This document shows positions 58,645 through 64,000 of a stretch of DNA of 64,000 bases, piece by piece. Location: positions 1-64,000 of the forward strand of contig NZ_CAMAPC010000008.1 of the NCBI RefSeq assembly GCF_945859825.1, read 5' to 3'. The notes under the pieces were generated by a model. It had not been told where the DNA came from, made no database searches, and saw nothing but the letters and a program-made list of their open reading frames with translations. The first letter of the stretch is position 1. Every line of letters begins with the position of its first letter. Made by a program: the position numbers and the translations under genes. This DNA is from Pseudoalteromonas holothuriae. Lineage in GTDB: Bacteria; Pseudomonadota; Gammaproteobacteria; Enterobacterales; Alteromonadaceae.

Positions 58645-59915
58645 GACTGTTCCGTGGTTTTTAATTGAGATTGCAATAAGTTGAGGGTTTTTGTTATTGC
58701 GCCTTGATTGCGCGCTAAACATGCTAAGGCTTGCTTGCCTTGTGTTTTTCTTTGTGGCTCATCATTGAGTAAAGTATTTAAAAGGCTTGCGAGCTCTTGG
58801 CTGTTGCTCACTTTAGTTGCTGCATTTAATTCAAATAGTAATGGATAGATATGAGCAAAATTATACACATGAGGGCCGGTCAAAATCGGTAATGAAAATG
58901 CAGCCGCTTCTAACGGATTATGGCCACCGCGCTCAATTAAGCTTCCACCAATGTATGCTATATCAGCACATCCAAATAACATTTTTAATTCACCGAGAGT
59001 GTCTGCTAGTAATACTTGTGATTTTGGGTCAAAAGTTGAACTACGTCGGCAATGTTGCAAAGGAGATTGTGTGAGTAACGCTTCTACTTTATTAAACTGC
59101 TCTGGATGGCGAGGAGCAATAATTAACAGCGCGCTGGGGTGAGTATTTAATAATATTTGGTGTGCAGCTAAAATTTGCTCATGCTCACCCGGATGTGTTG
59201 AACCGGCAACCCATATAGGTCGTTCAGAGAACGTTTGTTTTAGCTGGTTGGCAGTATTTTTGTCATGTTTTGTAAGCTGTATATCAAACTTGATAGAGCC
59301 TGTGACCATGACTTTGTGCGGCTCTAACCCTAAGCGAATAAAACGTTGTGCATCTTCGTCATTGTGACTGGCTAAGGTATTTATGTGCTGCATAATAAAC
59401 CGGCTCAAAGGGGCGATTTTTTGATAGCCCAGAAATGATTTTTCAGATAACCGAGCATTGATGATATTGACAGGGCAGTGCAGTTGCCTTGCGTGGGCAA
59501 ACAGGTTTGGCCAAAGCTCTGTTTCTAACATCACCAGGAGTTTGGGTTGCACATGGTGAATAAAACGTTTACTAGAAAAATAAAAATCAATGGGTAAGTA
59601 ACACACAGTGACAGTATTACCTAGATTCTGTTCTATTTGCACTCTGCCTGTTGGTGAGTTGCATGTAACTAATATGTTCTCTAGTGGGTTTTGTTGAATA
59701 AATGTTTTTATTAATGGTGTGGCTGCAAGCACTTCTCCTACAGAAGCACAGTGAAACACCACGGCATGTTTAGGTATTTCAGTACTATAGATACCCAAAC
59801 GCTCTAAAAAGTGTTGCCGATAGGCGCTTTGTTTGTTGCCACGAATTGCATACAAATACAACAAAATAAGCGGACTTAGTAACGCCAATGAGAGTGAGTA
59901 AAGTAGTTGGGTCAT
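58641..59915 (-). CDS. waaA: 3-deoxy-D-manno-octulosonic acid transferase
   Basis: 424 residues from the methionine of MTQLLYSLSLALLSPLILLY, which matches known WaaA starts; a start 7 codons upstream at 59936 is also open. It adds Kdo from CMP-Kdo to lipid IV-A at the inner membrane. There is an N-terminal membrane anchor, the acceptor-site Glu in HCASVGEVLAATPLIKTF, LMLETELWPNL, and the GT-B donor site GGSLIERGGHNPLEAAA. The Kdo kinase at 63637 and the hldE gene nearby act on the same pathway. Whether it adds one or two Kdo cannot be read. Confidence 0.95.
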   Translation of the reverse strand: MTQLLYSLSLALLSPLILLYLYAIRGNKQSAYRQHFLERLGIYSTEIPKHAVVFHCASVGEVLAATPLIKTFIQQNPLENILVTCNSPTGRVQIEQNLGNTVTVCYLPIDFYFSSKRFIHHVQPKLLVMLETELWPNLFAHARQLHCPVNIINARLSEKSFLGYQKIAPLSRFIMQHINTLASHNDEDAQRFIRLGLEPHKVMVTGSIKFDIQLTKHDKNTANQLKQTFSERPIWVAGSTHPGEHEQILAAHQILLNTHPSALLIIAPRHPEQFNKVEALLTQSPLQHCRRSSTFDPKSQVLLADTLGELKMLFGCADIAYIGGSLIERGGHNPLEAAAFSLPILTGPHVYNFAHIYPLLFELNAATKVSNSQELASLLNTLLNDEPQRKTQGKQALACLARNQGAITKTLNLLQSQLKTTEQS

Positions 59916-60093
59916 AAAGGCTAGGCCTGTGATCATGAAAGGTTGTTTTGAAACGTCAGATATTATGCCATTTTAACGTGTTCGATGGCTTAAGTGAAAT
60001 ACTATAACAAAATTACACATTTGGGGTCGTGCTCATAAAGCGGTTATTTGTTATTATGCTACTACTTTAATCTACTCATAATTATAATTCACT

Positions 60094-61545
60094 ATGTCGT
60101 TAAAACTCTCTTCATATTTGGCTGCGCTGGCACTATTTTTTTCGAGCTACAGTTTTAGTGCGCCTACTGCATATTTGCCGATTGGTAAGGATACATTATT
60201 AGAGTACCAAATTGACCGCATGTTCGCGCTTACTGATGGTACGCCAATGGCTAAACCTTATCGTATTAGCGAAATTAACATAGCTTTGCGCCACTTACAG
60301 CGTATTGATAAACCTTTATACAGCTCAATTCGTAAGCGTTTAAAAAGGTATTTTAGTAAGGATGATGTAACACGTCAGGGAGTTAAACTTCGTTATGACT
60401 CTGGTGAAACTGTAAAACTTGCCAATGATAGAAGTAATTCATCTAATGAGTACGCAGAGGTGTCACTCGAAGGTGTATGGCGAGGGAGTGAAAGTTCCTT
60501 GCTGCAGTTAGGAATGGACTATCGAGTTCGCGAAGGTGATTTGGTGCCTTACAATACTTTCTATGCATTAGGCGGTGATACTTTTCAATTAAATTTGGGC
60601 TATAAAGAGCATTGGTTTTCGCCTTTTAAAAGCTTTGCACAAGTTTACTCAAATAATGCGAAGCCTTCTCCGTCAATATCTTTAGGTTTAATTGCGCCAT
60701 TACAAAACTGGTGGAATTTTGACTTTGAATTGTTTTATTCAGAATTAGAATCGGTAGAAAATGGCATCGTATATCAAGGCAAGCTTCACGGTGGTTCACC
60801 CAAGCTTGCTGGTACTCATTTTAGCTTTGAACCTATTGCAGGCTGGAAGATAGGCATTAATCGTATGATGCAATTTGGTGGTGGGCCAAGAAAGGTTGGC
60901 ACAAGTGATATTATCAAAGCATATTTTGACCCAGCTGGTAGTGACAATAAAACGGCTGAATTGAGTCAAGATGACGAACTGGGCGACCAATGGGCGACTA
61001 TCACCAGTACCATAAGAACTGACTTTTATACGCCAATTGAGTGGTACTTTGAATATGGTGGTGAAGATACTAAAGGCCATAAAAACTATCAATTTGGTAA
61101 TACGACCAACAGTATTGGCTTCTATTTGCCACAACTAACAAATACCACAACACTGCGCTATGAATATACCAATATGCACAGTCTTTGGTATGTAAATGAG
61201 ATTTATCCGAAAAGTGGCAATACCATCAAAGGTGCAGTAGTGGGTCACTTTGCTGCTGATCATCGAGTGTTTGGTGATGCAGCGCCAAGTCAAATTCATA
61301 CAATTGAAGCGACTTACAATAGTGATAGCAACTCAATGTGGCGAGTGAAATATACACAGATAAATAATGAGAGTAACTATCTTAATGAGCTCAACCAAAT
61401 CGGGGCTGAATATGAGCAGGCCAGAGCTGTTGAACTAAGTAATAGTCAAAGAATAGATGGTCGTCAGGTAGAAACTACCTTGAGCTTTGGCACGGATGTG
61501 TTTGGTGAAAATTATACTTGGCTTTCGCTCAATGTATACTGGTAA
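60094..61545 (+). CDS. Wzi-like capsule assembly outer-membrane protein
   Basis: 483 residues with a signal peptide (LFFSSYSFSA cut before PTAYLP). The N-terminal helical part (PYRISEINIALRHLQRIDKP) and the long run of beta strands ending in an aromatic residue (LNVYW) fit the Wzi family, an 18-stranded barrel that ties capsular polysaccharide to the surface. No wza or wzc genes are in the window. It precedes gmhA by 54 bp and may be cotranscribed with it. Confidence 0.82.
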   Translation: MSLKLSSYLAALALFFSSYSFSAPTAYLPIGKDTLLEYQIDRMFALTDGTPMAKPYRISEINIALRHLQRIDKPLYSSIRKRLKRYFSKDDVTRQGVKLRYDSGETVKLANDRSNSSNEYAEVSLEGVWRGSESSLLQLGMDYRVREGDLVPYNTFYALGGDTFQLNLGYKEHWFSPFKSFAQVYSNNAKPSPSISLGLIAPLQNWWNFDFELFYSELESVENGIVYQGKLHGGSPKLAGTHFSFEPIAGWKIGINRMMQFGGGPRKVGTSDIIKAYFDPAGSDNKTAELSQDDELGDQWATITSTIRTDFYTPIEWYFEYGGEDTKGHKNYQFGNTTNSIGFYLPQLTNTTTLRYEYTNMHSLWYVNEIYPKSGNTIKGAVVGHFAADHRVFGDAAPSQIHTIEATYNSDSNSMWRVKYTQINNESNYLNELNQIGAEYEQARAVELSNSQRIDGRQVETTLSFGTDVFGENYTWLSLNVYW

Positions 61546-61599
61546 CCTTGTACGATATTAATAAAGTTTATACCCGAAAGTGGTAATTTAGGAACAGAT

Positions 61600-62190
61600 A
61601 TGTCGCAAAATGAGCAAATTGAACAAAGTTACTTAGCGAGCCTTGAACGCCACCAATTGTTATTTGAAACAATGGCAAACTATCACCAAGAATGTATCAG
61701 ACTGCTAGAAGCATGTCATAGTACATTAGCTAAGGGTGGTAAAGTGATTTGGTTTGGTAATGGTGGTAGCGCTGCTGACGCGCAACACTTAGCTGCGGAA
61801 TTTGTGGTGCGCTATAAGTTAGAACGAGGCCCGTTGGCATCGATTGCTTTAACGACTGATACATCGATTCTTACTGCACATAGTAACGACTATCATTTTG
61901 ATACTGTTTTTGAGCGCCAAGTGCAAGCTTTATGTAAACCAGAAGATTTAGTCATTGGTTTAACTACCTCAGGCACGAGTAACAATATTAATTTAGCATT
62001 AGCGGCAGCTAATGAGATTGGTGCCAACACGGTCGCGTTAACAGGTCGTGATGGGGGAGATGTAAAAAACATCGCAAAATTACCAATTATCATTAAAAAT
62101 GATGAAACAGCACGTATTCAAGAAGCGCACATGTTTATTGGGCATTGGTTATGTGAAGCCGTTGATATGTTGGTTGCGGAGCAGCTGTAA
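61600..62190 (+). CDS. gmhA: D-sedoheptulose 7-phosphate isomerase
   Basis: 196 residues. It converts sedoheptulose 7-phosphate to glycero-manno-heptose 7-phosphate, the first step of ADP-heptose synthesis for the LPS core. The SIS domain shows [46 protein letters not shown] and [15 protein letters not shown] with the metal/catalytic residues. It overlaps hldE by one base. A DiaA-type paralogue is less likely given the hldE partner. Confidence 0.9.
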   Translation: MSQNEQIEQSYLASLERHQLLFETMANYHQECIRLLEACHSTLAKGGKVIWFGNGGSAADAQHLAAEFVVRYKLERGPLASIALTTDTSILTAHSNDYHFDTVFERQVQALCKPEDLVIGLTTSGTSNNINLALAAANEIGANTVALTGRDGGDVKNIAKLPIIIKNDETARIQEAHMFIGHWLCEAVDMLVAEQL

Positions 62191-63647
62191 TGGACTTTTT
62201 TCGCTTACAGAACTTAAATCAGGCTCGCATTTTGGTTGTGGGTGATGTGATGCTTGACCGATACTGGTTAGGTGATACTGCGCGAATTTCTCCAGAAGCG
62301 CCAGTGCCTGTTGTTAAGGTAAATAGTTTAGAAGACAAAGCGGGTGGTGCAGCAAACGTAGCTAAAAATATTGCTCATTTAGATGGTCATGTTGGTTTGC
62401 TAGGACTAATCGGTGAAGATGACAATGGGCAGTCTTTGACGCGTATTCTAGAGAATGAAAAAATTGCGTCTCAGTTGGTTAGTATCGAAGAATTACCAAC
62501 CATTGCTAAAATGCGTGTAATTAGTCGTCATCAACAGGTTGTACGCTTAGACTTAGAAGAACCATTTACCGAACAACATAGCCGTTTGCTTCTAAAGCGA
62601 CTTGAGCAAGTTATTGATAGCTATGATTTTGTGCTCTTTTCAGATTACAACAAAGGTGCACTTAGCTCGATTAAAGATATGATTGCCCTAGCAAAAAGTG
62701 CAGGGAAAACGGTATTAATTGACCCCAAATCTAGTGATTTATCTTTGTATCGGGGGGCTGATTTTATTACTCCAAACTTAAATGAGTTTAAGCTTGCAGG
62801 TGGCCTGCTAGATAGTGAAGACACATTGACGCAAAGCGCGCGAAAGTTGATTGCAGACAATGGCATTGGCGCTATGTTGTTAACACGTTCGGAACAAGGT
62901 ATGTCACTCATTTCTCAGACTGAAAAGTATGACTTTCCAGCTCAAGTGCTAGAGGTGAGTGATGTTACTGGTGCCGGTGATACGGTGATAGCGACGCTTA
63001 CCACGATGCTTGGTGCAGGTATGCAACCTAAAGACGCTGTTGAGGTAGCGAATATCGCAGCAGGTATCGCAGTGAGTAAGCTCGGTGCCGCAACGGTTTC
63101 TCCTGAAGAGCTCAGTCGTAAAATGGGTCAGTACTTACGAGAAACAGGTGAGCACTATCAAACACCATTTGACGATGTGTTTAAGCATGTTGCTTTTGCC
63201 AAGAAAAATGGTGAAAGAATCGTCTTTACCAATGGTTGTTTTGACATTTTACATGCAGGGCACGTACGTTATTTGGCACAAGCAAAAAGTATGGGCGACC
63301 GTTTAGTTGTTGGGCTAAATAATGATGAGTCAATCACGAGGCTTAAAGGGCCTGAGCGGCCGATTAATTCATTACATGAACGCGCCATGGTATTGAGTGC
63401 TTTGGCTTCGGTTGATTGGGTTATTCCCTTTGGTAGTGAAGCTGAAAATGACACGCCAGCTAAGTTAATTGAGCAAATAAGCCCTGATACCTTAGTAAAA
63501 GGGGGGGATTATAAAGTTGAAGATATCGCGGGAGCTGACTTTGTGCTGAGTCAAGGTGGTCAGGTTGAAGTGTTGGCATTTTTAGACGGTTGCTCTACGT
63601 CGGGCATCATAGCAAAAGCCAAACTGGGTAAAAAACTTAAACTTTAA
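62190..63647 (+). CDS. hldE: Bifunctional heptose 7-phosphate kinase / heptose 1-phosphate adenylyltransferase
   Basis: 485 residues. The N-terminal ribokinase-type domain (1-320) phosphorylates heptose 7-phosphate ([20 protein letters not shown], catalytic [13 protein letters not shown]). The C-terminal nucleotidyltransferase domain (from about 343) adds AMP ([17 protein letters not shown] with the HxGH motif; later [15 protein letters not shown]). The full fusion is intact. It overlaps gmhA at its start and the Kdo kinase gene by 11 bp at its end, converging. Confidence 0.97.
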   Translation: MDFFRLQNLNQARILVVGDVMLDRYWLGDTARISPEAPVPVVKVNSLEDKAGGAANVAKNIAHLDGHVGLLGLIGEDDNGQSLTRILENEKIASQLVSIEELPTIAKMRVISRHQQVVRLDLEEPFTEQHSRLLLKRLEQVIDSYDFVLFSDYNKGALSSIKDMIALAKSAGKTVLIDPKSSDLSLYRGADFITPNLNEFKLAGGLLDSEDTLTQSARKLIADNGIGAMLLTRSEQGMSLISQTEKYDFPAQVLEVSDVTGAGDTVIATLTTMLGAGMQPKDAVEVANIAAGIAVSKLGAATVSPEELSRKMGQYLRETGEHYQTPFDDVFKHVAFAKKNGERIVFTNGCFDILHAGHVRYLAQAKSMGDRLVVGLNNDESITRLKGPERPINSLHERAMVLSALASVDWVIPFGSEAENDTPAKLIEQISPDTLVKGGDYKVEDIAGADFVLSQGGQVEVLAFLDGCSTSGIIAKAKLGKKLKL

Positions 63648-64000
63648 CTGTTTTCAATGAGTTTAAGTAAGATTGGTGTAGTAATTGCCAATCGTCTTTG
63701 GTGAAATTAAAGGCCGGCCATTTGCCGGCTTCTTTATTAAATGAGCGTTGTAAGCGGCTAATGTTTTCTTTTTGCCAGCTAGATTTCGGTGAGCGTAGTT
63801 GGCCTCGGTCAAAGTCAATCAGATATACCTGACCGTCGTCACTAAATAATATATTATTAATATTTAAATCTGCATGAAAAACACCAGCGTTGTGAAAGTT
63901 GGCAAGCGTTTGAGCCACTAATATTAGCTCTTCTTTGCTTGTACTACGCGCTTGTAATACTTCACATAGACTTTTAGCGCCACTAATTGCATGTGTAATT
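63637..64000 (-). CDS. kdkA: 3-deoxy-D-manno-octulosonic acid kinase (KdkA-like), N-terminus beyond the window
   Basis: The last ~121 codons of a gene that continues past 64000. The frame is open from the edge ([20 protein letters not shown]) to the stop, so an internal GTG near 63918 is not its start. Kinase-like motifs are [11 protein letters not shown] (catalytic Asp and metal Asn) and [11 protein letters not shown] (metal DFD), then [13 protein letters not shown], all as in KdkA, which phosphorylates Kdo at position 4. It pairs functionally with waaA. Confidence 0.85.
   Translation of the reverse strand, partial: ITHAISGAKSLCEVLQARSTSKEELILVAQTLANFHNAGVFHADLNINNILFSDDGQVYLIDFDRGQLRSPKSSWQKENISRLQRSFNKEAGKWPAFNFTKDDWQLLHQSYLNSLKTVKV

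Overview
The window looks like the chromosome of a marine gammaproteobacterium of the Alteromonadales, most like Pseudoalteromonas. The basis is moderately AT-rich DNA, a sodium-dependent energy module (OadGAB, NhaC-type antiporter), gammaproteobacterial gene order (recX-alaS-lysC-csrA, ydbH-ynbE-ydbL, gmhA-hldE with waaA and a KdkA-type kinase) and a large secreted tandem-Ig protein. No 16S rRNA gene is present, so the genus is an inference.

Layout. 1-2340 is an accessory patch. It holds a possible insertion-sequence end, a cluster of repeats resembling TnsB/TniA transposase-binding sites, a class II Fic protein, and a decayed restriction locus in which an Mrr-type DNA-binding domain runs into the C-terminus of a type I HsdR subunit across a frameshift. 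2392-6261 carries a CadC-like membrane regulator divergent from a secreted metallo-beta-lactamase-fold hydrolase. 6262-7207 is an insertion-sequence graveyard with an IS256-family relic. 7208-10798 is a cell-wall recycling locus (NamZ, an RpiR/MurR-type regulator, an NhaC antiporter). 10795-12590 is an ECF sigma factor, a putative anti-sigma protein and a TonB-like protein. 12717-19435 is housekeeping: DUF3087, ribA, a BPSS1780-type membrane protein, recX, alaS, lysC and csrA.

20345-23520 encodes the sodium-pumping oxaloacetate decarboxylase, preceded by two perfect TTGGTAAGACCAA palindromes that match the PdhR/LldR class of GntR operators. A BarA-like hybrid kinase, a tRNA-Phe/tRNA-Thr array with decayed tRNA copies, a ribosome hibernation factor and a glutaminase follow.

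29942-45896 is the most unusual part: a methyltransferase, a formyltransferase-like enzyme, an unknown 158-residue protein, a phage tail-collar (Mdp-like) protein and a 4066-residue secreted repeat protein. The giant ends in a GlyGly-CTERM-like sorting signal that is followed, in the same frame, by a second signal-peptide-like stretch and an OmpA-type barrel. The cluster looks like a cell-surface system of unknown role.

46135-64000 returns to core genes: gsk, tadA, a 52-residue basic protein with a consensus Shine-Dalgarno, mltF, purL, a secreted orphan, the ydbH-ynbE-ydbL envelope operon, a DUF1415 protein coupled to waaA, a Wzi-like capsule protein, gmhA, hldE and a partial Kdo kinase. The last group makes LPS inner-core precursors and adds or modifies Kdo.
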